This document shows, piece by piece, positions 42,226 through 50,323 of a stretch of DNA of 53,112 nt (position 1 is the first letter of the stretch; each line of letters begins with the position of its first letter). The translations under genes were made by a program, and so were the position numbers. The DNA comes from Candidatus Omnitrophota bacterium (lineage in GTDB: Bacteria > Omnitrophota > Omnitrophia > Omnitrophales > Aquincolibacteriaceae): the NCBI GenBank assembly GCA_020632475.1, contig JACKFM010000009.1:1-53112 (forward strand), given 5' to 3'. The notes under the pieces were generated by a model. That model saw only the letters and a program-made list of their open reading frames with translations, had not been told where the DNA came from and ran no database searches.

Positions 42226-42594
42226 ATGAATAAACTACAAACTCTTATGCAGCAATACCAAAAAGCCGTTGAGAGGCTGGAAGAAGCGCTTAACGAAGAA
42301 AAAAATGATCTCGTGCGCGATGCGACGATCAAGAGGTTTGAATTTAGTTTTGATCTTGCATGGAAGCTTTTAAAGGCCCGTCTTGAAGAGGAAAAAGGAA
42401 TCGTCTGCCACTCTCCGAAGGGCTGTTTTCGCGAGGCCTATACGGCGGGCATTTTGGACTATGATAATTATTGGTTGGATATTACGGATTTAAGAAACAA
42501 AACAGCCCGCATTTATGACCAGCAATTAGCCGAAGAAGTTTATGCGGCCCTGCCTAAAGTGCTGGAATATTTCAAAAAGCTCCTTCGATCTTGA
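42226..42594 (+). CDS. HI0074-type HEPN-like partner of the MNT protein
   Basis: A 122-residue helical protein of the NTase-substrate-binding (TIGR01987/HI0074) family: DATIKRFEFSFDLAWKLLKA, then REAYTAGILDYDNYWL and RNKTARIYDQQLAEEV. The usual RNxTSHxY signature, which carries the HEPN RNase histidine, reads RNKTARIY, so His is replaced by Arg. The nuclease activity may be lost or altered. The last codons lie in the repeat copy. Confidence 0.85.
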   Translation: MNKLQTLMQQYQKAVERLEEALNEEKNDLVRDATIKRFEFSFDLAWKLLKARLEEEKGIVCHSPKGCFREAYTAGILDYDNYWLDITDLRNKTARIYDQQLAEEVYAALPKVLEYFKKLLRS

Positions 42595-42624
42595 GCGCCT
42601 GAGAGAAGAAATCGACCGGTTTCT

Positions 42625-44061
42625 TTAATTTATCGCGCGTGATTCGTTGCGAGTTGTCTTACCATTGTGTGGCAAAGAGGAATATATTTTTAAGGAAAGT
42701 TTGAACGTTGTGCCTAGGCCGGGTGTGCTTTCAACCCTGATGCTCCCCCCATGGTTTTCAATGAGCTGTCTTGTGATATAAAGCCCAAGTCCCGTACCCT
42801 TTTCACCTTTACTTGAAACAAACGGTTCAAAAATACGTTTTTGCCGGTTTCTTTCAATACCCTGCCCTGTATCTTTTATTTCTACCACAATCTGGTTTTT
42901 AAGTGTTTGAGTTGTAATCCCCAAACATCCCCCGTCTGGCATCGCCTGACAGGCATTCAACATAAGATTAAAAAAAGCGCCTTCAAGTTCTTTTTGATCA
43001 ATTTCCACAGGGGGGAGTCCGTCAGCAATTTGTTGCTCAATGGTAATTTTTTTAGAAGATAATTCAAGTAACAACATCTCTAAAGCAATCTCCAAGGCCG
43101 TTTTTATGCAGGCTTGTGAGGTTCCTGGTTCGGAAATTGATTTCGTCGAGGCTTGTGTAAATTTTTTGAGTCTTTGCATCATATCGAAAACACGATCAAT
43201 TTGTCGGACTGACTTTTGTAGGGCTGTTTCGGTTTCCGGATCAAGGCGGTCTTTGTGAAGTTCAAGATGTGATTGCAGAAGTCCCTTGGCAATAAATAGA
43301 GGATTTCGAATTTCATGATTAATGCTGGCACTGATCAGACCGATGGTTGCAAGGCGTTCGCGGTGCAATGCCTCGGTGAGTGTTTCAAGGTCGAAAAGGT
43401 AATAACGTGTAATTGCAAAGGCCAGCACAAAGACATATAACACCAGAATAAAGTCATCAAAAGGAGGTGTGTCGAACAGACCGAAAACTCTTGAGAAGTA
43501 TTCAAAGCCGGCAAAGATTGCAATGCAATTGGCCAAGATCAGACATTTGAATTGAAACAGGCTGATTCCAATATTGGACCGTAGGGAAATAAACAGTTCG
43601 CGAATGACCAAACCCATATAAATGGCAAAGAATAGAAAAAAGGCGTAATAGATCGGCCCCGGATTTGAAATTCTGAAAGAAGTTCCCGGGATTAAACGGA
43701 GGCCTTTTATAAATTGCGGACTGAACAGGGCGAGAGTCAAAAGGCCTGAAAAAAATAGTCCCGCCTGACTAGCAATGCGCCCGAAACGATCCTTTGATTT
43801 CGTGAGCGTTCGGATAAAGTGCAGGTAGAGGGGAGAGAGCCAGATTCCAAAAAAATAATGCCCGCGTACAAAAGTTAACGCCAACTCTTGATTTTTAATG
43901 ATGTTAGCAGTCGTTGAACCGACGCTCCAGCCGCTGACGGCAATTGAAAATAACGCAAAAAGAGTATTTTCCGGTCTGCGGGGATTGCGGGTATAAACGA
44001 AAAGACCGATGAGGGTATTGGCAATAAAAGAACAAGCGCCGCTCCAAATAAATAGATCCAA
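42625..44061 (-). CDS. 7TM-type sensor histidine kinase
   Basis: A 478-residue kinase in the layout of the 24-28 kb trio: seven TM helices (about residues 1-225), HisKA with His249 in SINHEIRNP, N-box NLMLNACQAM, G1 DTGQGIE and G2 GTGLGLYI. I chose TTG 44061 because GAAAGGA lies eight bases upstream; an upstream TTG at 44088 is possible. Its stop overlaps the stop of the REC repeat copy on the other strand. No partner REC is adjacent on its own strand. Confidence 0.88.
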   Translation of the reverse strand: MDLFIWSGACSFIANTLIGLFVYTRNPRRPENTLFALFSIAVSGWSVGSTTANIIKNQELALTFVRGHYFFGIWLSPLYLHFIRTLTKSKDRFGRIASQAGLFFSGLLTLALFSPQFIKGLRLIPGTSFRISNPGPIYYAFFLFFAIYMGLVIRELFISLRSNIGISLFQFKCLILANCIAIFAGFEYFSRVFGLFDTPPFDDFILVLYVFVLAFAITRYYLFDLETLTEALHRERLATIGLISASINHEIRNPLFIAKGLLQSHLELHKDRLDPETETALQKSVRQIDRVFDMMQRLKKFTQASTKSISEPGTSQACIKTALEIALEMLLLELSSKKITIEQQIADGLPPVEIDQKELEGAFFNLMLNACQAMPDGGCLGITTQTLKNQIVVEIKDTGQGIERNRQKRIFEPFVSSKGEKGTGLGLYITRQLIENHGGSIRVESTPGLGTTFKLSLKIYSSLPHNGKTTRNESRAIN

Positions 44062-44336
44062 GATGAAATTCCTTTCGTAAAGCCTCAATTTTATCGATCT
44101 ACAGCATGATATGGCAAGCGATTTTCACGCTTGGATCGATATTGCCTAGGTGTTCGTAACTCTTTATATATCAACGGGTTTGGCTTGAAAATCTACTTAT
44201 AAAAGTTTTAATAGTTATTAATAATAGATGTGTTTCGGGTATTTTTTTTGAAGCCGTTGTTTTGCCGAGCTGCGGCAGGTAAGGTTGGAATTGTAAGACA
44301 TCTTCCCGTGGTGAGCGGGCAAAAAAGGTGAGAGAG
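44062..44336. other. divergent intergenic region
   Basis: About 275 bases between the divergent kinase and HTH genes. It should hold both promoters, but I could not pick a convincing pair. The ribosome binding site AAGGTGAG of the HTH gene lies at 44325-44332. Confidence 0.3.
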
Positions 44337-44549
44337 ATGGAAGAAACACATACAACAAAAATCAATCAGGATGTTTTGACGGTGAAAGAAACTGCGCGCT
44401 ATCTGAGAATTTCTGAGATGACGGTTTTGAGACTGGTCAATAAAGGGTTGTTACCGGCCATTAAATTGGGGAGACAATGGCGCATTTCGACCCCGGTCAT
44501 TTTACGAATGATACGGGACCATATGTTGCAGGGGATCGATAATTTATAA
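44337..44549 (+). CDS. excisionase-type helix-turn-helix protein
   Basis: A 70-residue protein with the HTH_17/excisionase pattern: LTVKETARYLRISEMTVLRLV and KGLLPAIKLGRQWRI. It is a DNA-binding domain alone. Such proteins serve as excisionases or as small regulators. It is close (about 1.7 kb) to the MNT/HEPN module bordered by direct repeats, which could be coincidence. ATG 44337 fits AAGGTGAG better than the in-frame GTG 44328. Confidence 0.85.
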   Translation: MEETHTTKINQDVLTVKETARYLRISEMTVLRLVNKGLLPAIKLGRQWRISTPVILRMIRDHMLQGIDNL

Positions 44550-44588
44550 GACCCGCAAAAGGAGGGTGCGAATGCCCCTCTACCTGCC

Positions 44589-44654
44589 AACCCTGTCCTC
44601 CGCATCGGGATAAGTATACGCGGTCAACGGACTTATCCGGCGGAGGCAGGGTTT
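44589..44654. repeat. long imperfect inverted repeat between convergent genes
   Basis: 44589-44615 and 44631-44654 are near-complementary (AACCCTG...CTCCGC...ATAAGT). A single hairpin with arms of about 24 bp and a 15-base loop lies between the HTH gene and the end of the glycosyltransferase gene, and could be a two-way terminator or a mobile palindrome. Confidence 0.75.
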
Positions 44655-44719
44655 CCTCACCCCATTGGGCCGGTGATGTGTTGTACGCAAAGAGCAAAAA
44701 AATAATCTCTGGTCTGCTT

Positions 44720-45901
44720 TTACGGCTGTAGGACTTTTTCGAGCTCCGAAATATATTGATCGAAACCGAACTTGGTATGCACACTTTCATAGCCGTTTTG
44801 TCCGTAAGTTTCAGCTAGGGAAGGTTGGGTGAGAATTCGCTCAATGGCATCGGCCATGGCTTGAGTGTTCTGAGGTGCCACAAGCAGTCCGGTTTTTTCG
44901 TGTTCAAGCCAATCGGGGATACCTCCGACATTGAAGGCAACAACCGCACGTCCGTGGCGCATCGCTTCAAGCCCGATCATGCCAAAAGGTTCCGGCCAAC
45001 GTGACGGCACAACAACGACTCGGGAATTGACGTAATAGTTATGGATATCCTCACGATTGACCCAGCCTAAGAATTCTACCTGCCGGTCCAGCCCGAGTTT
45101 TTTGGTTAATGTGCGCAGGCGATCTGAGGCATTACCCTGGCCGATAATCGTGACCTGAAAAGGGATGGTGAGTTTTGCCAATGATTTCAGCAGTAGATCG
45201 ACGCCCTTACCGCGAATTAACTGACCGACATAGAGAAGAGAATAGTCCTTGGGCGGGGGTGTCATTTTTTTCTCTATCATCGGAACAACGGGCGCCAGAA
45301 CCCTGATTTTGTTTGTATCAATACCGTTTTGGATAAGTTCATGACGCATGGCAGTACTGCCTGCAATAATGACATGAATCTGATTCTGACGGCGGATTTC
45401 ATGTATTTTTTCGGGCAGATTAACAAAATGTACGCCAAACATTGAAAAAGGGGCATGCTCCATGAAAGCCAGATCAAACCAGCAGATGGCCCCGGCCTTA
45501 TGCGTACAGATTTGTCCGTTCATCGCATAATATTTATGTTTGCGCGGGCAGGTGACATCGTAATCATGAATCATTCGTACGGTTTTAATGTTTGTTTTTT
45601 CAAGTCCGAGTGTTTTGAGCGTCGGAACTTTGTGTAGATAAATTACATCAGGCTGAAGGGTATGCAGCGTTTCTTCAAAAGGAGTTCCGGAGGTTGCCTG
45701 TGAGGGAGCGGTGCATAGCTCTCTGATCCGGATACAAGAAACAAAAAGAGAAGAGTATTTTTCAACATGACTTGAAGTGACAATGCCGTAGGCAAGATGG
45801 CATTCATGACCGCGGGCGCTTAATCCCGTCACAACATCGGCGATGTTTTGCTCGACGCCCCCCATATATCCGCAGCACTCATTGACAAAAAGGATTTTCA
45901 T
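44720..45901 (-). CDS. GT4-type glycosyltransferase
   Basis: A 393-residue GT-B enzyme. The N-terminal acceptor domain opens with VNECCGYMGGVEQ and the donor domain has YVGQLIRGKGVDLLL and EPFGMIGLEAM, the EX7E-type motif that binds nucleotide-sugar. It transfers a hexose to a glycan or lipid acceptor. It follows the NTase gene on the minus strand, with element D in the leader. The acceptor is not predictable. Confidence 0.92.
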   Translation of the reverse strand: MKILFVNECCGYMGGVEQNIADVVTGLSARGHECHLAYGIVTSSHVEKYSSLFVSCIRIRELCTAPSQATSGTPFEETLHTLQPDVIYLHKVPTLKTLGLEKTNIKTVRMIHDYDVTCPRKHKYYAMNGQICTHKAGAICWFDLAFMEHAPFSMFGVHFVNLPEKIHEIRRQNQIHVIIAGSTAMRHELIQNGIDTNKIRVLAPVVPMIEKKMTPPPKDYSLLYVGQLIRGKGVDLLLKSLAKLTIPFQVTIIGQGNASDRLRTLTKKLGLDRQVEFLGWVNREDIHNYYVNSRVVVVPSRWPEPFGMIGLEAMRHGRAVVAFNVGGIPDWLEHEKTGLLVAPQNTQAMADAIERILTQPSLAETYGQNGYESVHTKFGFDQYISELEKVLQP

Positions 45902-45926
45902 AATTGCTCACTTGGTGTGAGTTGTG

Positions 45927-46018
45927 TAGGTCTTAAGTGATAAGTTATAAGTGGTCAGTGGCATAAATGCTTTTGAGCCACGGGGTCTTAAAACTTACGA
46001 CTTACAACTTAAAACTAT
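45927..46018. repeat. heptad-arm element D (inverted relative to A-C)
   Basis: Left arm TAAGTGATAAGTTATAAG (45934 onward), core with GTGGC / GCCAC pairing around ATAAATGCTTTTGA, and right arm of ACTTANN heptads ending at 46018, next to the stop codon of the NTase gene. On the minus strand it lies between that gene and the glycosyltransferase. Confidence 0.92.
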
Positions 46019-47097
46019 CAGTTATACCGCTCCCACATCTGCATAAAATAACGGCTATGTTCAGCCCAAAGTTCATGGGAACCGTTTGTTAAACCAAGTA
46101 GACCCGGAAGCTGCCGGAACAGGAACTCGCGCGGGTATTTTAATGAAAAACGGCCGTTTTCAAGGTTTTTAACCAGGTTACGGGGCCAGTCTTTCAATCG
46201 GTTCTGGGCATGCTCACGAATACCGCTCCAGCGAATATAGTCCGCAAGAGAAGTCCATTTTTTGCCTGTACGAAGTTTTTCGACATAAAGAAATACCCGG
46301 CCCCATTTTTGCGCGAGCTCTTGAAGATCCTGTTCTATGTAATGGCCGGCCTCATAAAATTGGGGACGAAATCTAAATTCCAGGGCTTTGCAATAATCGT
46401 TTTCAAGATGAATTCCCGCCAGGTCCGGAATATCCCGCAGTAAGGGGATCACAATAGCCTCCCGGCCGCTATAAGCGGTTTGATGGCAACGGCATGCGAT
46501 AGCCAGAGCGTCGCCGAGTGAAAGAATGCATTTTTGATAATTGCGGGGAATAAAATCTTGGTCAGGAGCGGGTTCGACGCCCCGGATGATCCGTAAAGCC
46601 CAAAGCAGACCGGCACCGCGGTTTAAAAGCAGCCGGGCGGCTTCAATGGGAGGGAGATCTTTTTTTAAATAAACGGGAGTGAATTTTTCTAAAAGATCTG
46701 CAGGGCCGTATAAGGTTTGATGCCCCTCAATTAATTCTTTCCACATGAGCCAATGCGGAAGATGCGAAAGTTCTTCGATCGTTAGAGGACAGCTGAAATC
46801 GACATGGATATGAAGGCGATCGGAATATTTGTCCCGGATGGAATTCAACCGGGGAAGTATGCTGGGCTTTTTTTTGCGGACAATAAGGGAAAGATCAAGA
46901 TCGTTATACGGAACTTCACAGCCGTCAATGCAAGCGACCCCGCCTTCACCTCGGCCATAACCACCCCCTAAAACCAGAGCAATAAGATTATCCCCCAGGG
47001 CAAGAGAAACCTCATAGGTCAAATCCCGTAAAGCAGCACCGAGACTTTGATTGAATGCCTCGGAAGCATGCTGTGCATAGATTGCGGAGCTATTCAT
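46018..47097 (-). CDS. large nucleotidyltransferase-fold protein
   Basis: A 359-residue protein with an N-terminal pol-beta-type signature: LGGGYGRGEGG near residue 45 and NDLDLSLI about 20 residues later. This is the GG(x)G and D-x-D core of nucleotidyltransferases. The rest (about 200 residues) is helical and not recognised. It lies between the AlkP-like and glycosyltransferase genes on the minus strand, so a glycan or nucleotidylated-lipid role is possible, but no substrate can be named. Confidence 0.8.
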   Translation of the reverse strand: MNSSAIYAQHASEAFNQSLGAALRDLTYEVSLALGDNLIALVLGGGYGRGEGGVACIDGCEVPYNDLDLSLIVRKKKPSILPRLNSIRDKYSDRLHIHVDFSCPLTIEELSHLPHWLMWKELIEGHQTLYGPADLLEKFTPVYLKKDLPPIEAARLLLNRGAGLLWALRIIRGVEPAPDQDFIPRNYQKCILSLGDALAIACRCHQTAYSGREAIVIPLLRDIPDLAGIHLENDYCKALEFRFRPQFYEAGHYIEQDLQELAQKWGRVFLYVEKLRTGKKWTSLADYIRWSGIREHAQNRLKDWPRNLVKNLENGRFSLKYPREFLFRQLPGLLGLTNGSHELWAEHSRYFMQMWERYN

Positions 47098-47160
47098 GTT
47101 TAACCCTTCGGGCGGGCCTTTAGGCCGGGTTTAAAGCTGCGCCATTAATCGTACAGGGTT

Positions 47161-48339
47161 TCATGCGGATGCTTTTTCCGTCTCAAGGCCGGACAGAACC
47201 GAATCGGCCATGATCTTGAAATGATCGGTCAGTTTCTGGGGAAGATTTTCGGGTTTAATGTTACTGGCAAAAATAGCCAGGGCATCTGTGCTTGTGGGGT
47301 CATAGCCATGCATGCCGCCGATGGTCTTTTCGCCCATATGACTCGGGCAGATCAGTTTGCCGGGGTGCATCAGAAAGAAAAGGTCTCCGTATTTACGGTC
47401 GGCAAAGTGACAATGGTACCTTTTCAAATCCTCGTCGATCAGAATACGGCCGCGTGTTTCTTTTTTAAGAACGGCCTCAATCGCAGGCCGTGCTTTGTCG
47501 CTGAGAAACCAGAACCGGGCCATGGTCGAATCGTAGACGGCGACATAGTCTTTTCCAAATTCAAGCCCTGCCGTTTCAATCTGTTTCATCAGATCACAGT
47601 CCTCGGTAATGGTGCACATCCCGTGATCTGAAAAAATAAAGAGCTCGACCGTCTCATAATTTTCACGTGCTGTTTCATAAGCTTTGCGCAGGCGGTCTTC
47701 ATACCATTTGATCTTGGCCGGAATATGGGAACCGTCTTTGGTTTCATCGTGCAAAATGCTATCCATTTGGGCCCAGTATAAATAAGCAAAACGGATTTCC
47801 TTTTTCTTCAGCTCGCTGATCAGGGCATTGAAATTAACGGTTTCATCCTTGCGCCAATCGGATTTATGAAAGGGGATGCTGCGGTCGCGCATGAAATCAA
47901 AAATGGTCGGCGTTCCGTTATTAATCCCGCCGCGTTCGTAGATGTCATTTTTCTCGGAATAATCAAAAAGATGAATGTATTTAAAAGGCATGTTGTAAAT
48001 TTGAAAATAGCCGGTATAGCCGTAAAGCTTCTTGAGGATTTTACTGATCAAATTGCGCACGCGGCCTCGGTTTACGATGCTTTTGGGTAAAAGCCCCAAA
48101 GGGCGCAGACATTTAAACGGTGAGGTTTTTGGCGAATAAAAGTAAAAGGAAAGATGCCCGTGTTCCTGGGGGACTTTACCGGTCAGGATGGTCGGTACGC
48201 AGGTGGCACTATAGCCTAATACGGATTCGACCGGTTTTTTTGTGATTAGAATGTCATCCAGGAAAGAATGATTTTTGAGAATGTCCCAACCGAAGGCATC
48301 AATGAAAACGCCGATTGTAATTTTTTTGGATTGGCTCAT
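47161..48339 (-). CDS. alkaline-phosphatase-superfamily phosphodiesterase/phosphatase
   Basis: A 392-residue protein of the nucleotide-pyrophosphatase/AlkP fold. The nucleophile region is SATCVPTILTGKVPQEHG, and further metal ligands are in IFSDHGM and GGMHGYDP. There is no signal peptide, so a cytoplasmic site is likely. It probably cleaves phosphodiesters or phosphonolipids. It starts the minus-strand run that leads to the NTase and glycosyltransferase genes. Confidence 0.85.
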   Translation of the reverse strand: MSQSKKITIGVFIDAFGWDILKNHSFLDDILITKKPVESVLGYSATCVPTILTGKVPQEHGHLSFYFYSPKTSPFKCLRPLGLLPKSIVNRGRVRNLISKILKKLYGYTGYFQIYNMPFKYIHLFDYSEKNDIYERGGINNGTPTIFDFMRDRSIPFHKSDWRKDETVNFNALISELKKKEIRFAYLYWAQMDSILHDETKDGSHIPAKIKWYEDRLRKAYETARENYETVELFIFSDHGMCTITEDCDLMKQIETAGLEFGKDYVAVYDSTMARFWFLSDKARPAIEAVLKKETRGRILIDEDLKRYHCHFADRKYGDLFFLMHPGKLICPSHMGEKTIGGMHGYDPTSTDALAIFASNIKPENLPQKLTDHFKIMADSVLSGLETEKASA

Positions 48340-48403
48340 GCTTTAATCTTTTTGGTAAACCCGTTGATTCTTATTATCGGCATTTTGACAGGAGATTTTA
48401 AGC

Positions 48404-48856
48404 TTAAAAAAGCCCCAGGTTCCGGTTCAACAACACCTGGTTGTGCATTTTAAGGTTCTGGATTTCCCTTTCTTTTTCGACTTCAACCTTTTTTCGTTCA
48501 ATGGCGGAACAGATCGTACGCAGAAGCAGGGAAGCCGTGGTTTCGTCTTTAATCAAATACTCCTGCACGTCATTACGAATGGCTTCCAGAATCGTATTCT
48601 GGTCATCCGAGGTTGTAAGCACCACGACCGGTGTGTTTGGTGATACCTTTCGAATAGCCCGGACGGTGGCAATTCCCTGTGTATCAGGAAGCCCGAGATC
48701 CAGAAGGATGACATCAAATTTTTCGTCCTGAAGCCGCCGGGCGGCTTCGCCGGATGAGGCCAGGGTCTCGATGGAATTATCGGGATTATTCTCTTTCAAT
48801 GTTTTGCTCAGAATTTCACGGCTGACGCTTGAATCTTCGACGATGAGTATCTTCAT
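48404..48856 (-). CDS. REC protein with coiled C-terminus (paralogue 1)
   Basis: A 150-residue receiver with phospho-acceptor Asp53 in LLDLGLPD, then a helical tail (AIERKKVEVEKEREIQNLKM) ending NRNLGLF. It has no DNA-binding domain. It follows a near-identical-sized paralogue by 23 bases. The tail motif RNLGL recurs in the paralogue, so it is likely functional, for example in dimerisation or docking. Confidence 0.9.
   Translation of the reverse strand: MKILIVEDSSVSREILSKTLKENNPDNSIETLASSGEAARRLQDEKFDVILLDLGLPDTQGIATVRAIRKVSPNTPVVVLTTSDDQNTILEAIRNDVQEYLIKDETTASLLLRTICSAIERKKVEVEKEREIQNLKMHNQVLLNRNLGLF
48406..48440 (-). terminator. terminator overlapping the end of the REC gene
   Basis: On the minus strand CCAGGT and ACCTGG pair across about 14 bases and are followed by a run of T (plus-strand A run at 48406-48411), overlapping the stop codon of the REC gene. 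Confidence 0.6.
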
Positions 48857-48879
48857 AGGTTGTTTCCTTTGCGGGCTTT

Positions 48880-49332
48880 TTAAAGAAGCCCCAGATTCCG
48901 ATCCATTATAAATTCATTTCTCATTTTAAAATTACGGATTTCACTTTCTCTTTGGGTTTCGATTTTTTTGCGTTCAATTGCTGAATGAATTGTGCGCGTT
49001 AACATCGCCGCGGTGACTTCACCTTTTACAAGGTATTCCTGCACGTTGTTGCGGATGGCCTCAAGAATCGTTTCCTGATCATCCGTCGATGTCAGGACGA
49101 TAATCGGCACCTCATGGGAGGCCTGACGGATGCGTTTTACCGTTTCAATGCCCATGCTGTCGGGCAGGCCCAAATCAAGAAAAATAGCGTCAAATTTTTG
49201 TTGTTTTAGAGAATCGGTGGCTTGGGCGGCTGTCGTGGCAATCGAAAGGTCGAGTGTCGCGTCGACTTTATCCAGGAATTTTTTCAAAATCGCAATATTT
49301 AACTCAACATCTTCGACGATCAAAAGTTTCAT
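48880..49332 (-). CDS. REC protein with coiled C-terminus (paralogue 2)
   Basis: A 150-residue paralogue of the next gene: phospho-acceptor Asp53 in FLDLGLPD, a Thr in the switch position (LTSTDD) and the same C-terminal pattern ending DRNLGLL. They probably arose by tandem duplication and serve the same kinases. The upstream region carries a perfect hairpin at 49452-49475. Confidence 0.9.
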   Translation of the reverse strand: MKLLIVEDVELNIAILKKFLDKVDATLDLSIATTAAQATDSLKQQKFDAIFLDLGLPDSMGIETVKRIRQASHEVPIIVLTSTDDQETILEAIRNNVQEYLVKGEVTAAMLTRTIHSAIERKKIETQRESEIRNFKMRNEFIMDRNLGLL

Positions 49333-49451
49333 GAATCACCTTAGATTGGGTAAACACTATTACTGATTAAAAGATACAGGAGTTACGGGGCGAAGACAAG
49401 GGGTAAAACGTAAATTTTGGTGATGAAAAGGCAATCAGGAGGTGGCATGAG

Positions 49452-49475
49452 GGCATCCGTCTCTTGACGGATGCC
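49452..49475 (-). terminator. perfect 10-bp hairpin, terminator-like
   Basis: GGCATCCGTC (49452-49461) and GACGGATGCC (49466-49475) with a four-base loop. It lies downstream of the PEP-CTERM gene on the minus strand and upstream of the REC pair. It lacks an immediate T-run, so the terminator call is tentative. Confidence 0.5.
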
Positions 49476-49576
49476 GGTCTCAGTGAGGACAGGCGCGTAA
49501 ATTACCGGTGCGTGAGCGGCTTTTTTTGCGGTTTCGCAGACATTATTCACAGACTACCATGATGGAATGTCTTAGT

Positions 49577-49843
49577 TTAAGCGCCGCGCTGCATCGATGC
49601 CCGTCGCTTACGCGACAGGTAAACGAGACTCGCCAGTCCTGCCATGCCAATCAGATAAATCATTTGGGGTTCGGGGGCACCGGAAGGGCCGCCTTTATAA
49701 TGGCCATACCCGTTGCCGTTGCCATGTGACGTATGGCCTTTGCCTAACGAAATCGTATGACCGATTCCCGCATAGGCGTTGGCCGACATGACAATTAGAC
49801 CCGAAGCAACCACAAGAAAACTTAACAGGATAAATTTTTTCAT
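49577..49843 (-). CDS. PEP-CTERM mini-protein
   Basis: An 88-residue secreted protein. An N-terminal signal (about 1-25, ending NAYAG) leads to a Gly/His-rich middle (GKGHTSHGNGNGYGHYKGG) and a C-terminal tripartite sorting signal: GAPEPQ, a hydrophobic helix (MIYLIGMAGLASLVYL) and RKRR. This is the PEP-CTERM pattern recognised by exosortase, which cleaves and anchors the protein. The exosortase itself is outside the window. AGGAG lies six bases before the start. Confidence 0.85.
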   Translation of the reverse strand: MKKFILLSFLVVASGLIVMSANAYAGIGHTISLGKGHTSHGNGNGYGHYKGGPSGAPEPQMIYLIGMAGLASLVYLSRKRRASMQRGA

Positions 49844-50002
49844 TTTATCTCCTAAAAAAAGAATAGCACTGGATGCCTGTATTGCAATAGAAGATACAAA
49901 AAAATTATCGTAGAGGGAAATGGACTTATTTTCGAATCTTAAAAAGTTGTTGTTGAACAGTCAAAAGGTCAAAAAGAAGGAATGAACGGAAATATATAGA
50001 GC

Positions 50003-50045
50003 AGCGATCCTGACTATGAGTCTATGGGGTCTAGTCAGGACCGCT
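50003..50045 (-). terminator. 14-bp inverted repeat downstream of the EF-hand gene
   Basis: 50003-50016 and 50032-50045 pair at 13 of 14 positions. On the minus strand this follows the EF-hand gene stop. There is no clear T-run. Confidence 0.4.
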
Positions 50046-50059
50046 ATTTGAAAAGATTT

Positions 50060-50323
50060 TTAATAATAGAGAAGGTCTAAAGCGTCTTCAATGGCCCGGA
50101 CTTCGTATCGGTCAATATAGCCATCCGAATTTTTATCATAGGGTTTGAACAAACGCAGGGTGTAGTTTGCCTGGCCGTAATTGTCGACTTGATTAATGAG
50201 GCTTTCAAATTGACTTTTTTTCCACTGGCGGTATTTTTCCTGATCAACCTTAGCGAAAGCGTTGACGGAAAAGCAGGTGAGAGCCGTTAGCACTAAAAAG
50301 AAAATGAATTGTTTTTTGATCAT
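50060..50323 (-). CDS. small secreted EF-hand protein
   Basis: An 87-residue protein starting at ATG 50323 (GGGAGGAG binding site just upstream; a longer frame to 50407 is less likely). A signal peptide (about residues 1-24, ending NAFA) precedes a helical region and one EF-hand loop DKNSDGYIDRYE, whose ligand positions are complete for Ca2+. A dockerin-like or calcium-binding role in the periplasm or outside the cell is plausible. No second EF-hand is visible. Confidence 0.75.
   Translation of the reverse strand: MIKKQFIFFLVLTALTCFSVNAFAKVDQEKYRQWKKSQFESLINQVDNYGQANYTLRLFKPYDKNSDGYIDRYEVRAIEDALDLLYY

Larger units (their letters stand above)
41787..42628 (+). repeat. direct repeat of REC-gene 3' end flanking the MNT/HEPN module
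   Basis: 41787-41832 and 42583-42628 match at 41 of 46 positions. The first copy ends the REC gene. The second encodes the same 14 residues (FDLERLREEIDRFL) and a stop, with only third-base and Leu-codon changes. The unit between them holds the nucleotidyltransferase/HEPN pair. Confidence 0.92.

Noticed and set aside
49440..49530. Cyclic-di-GMP or other known riboswitch upstream of the REC pair
   Set aside because: Hairpins are present, but the conserved core sequences of GEMM classes are not.
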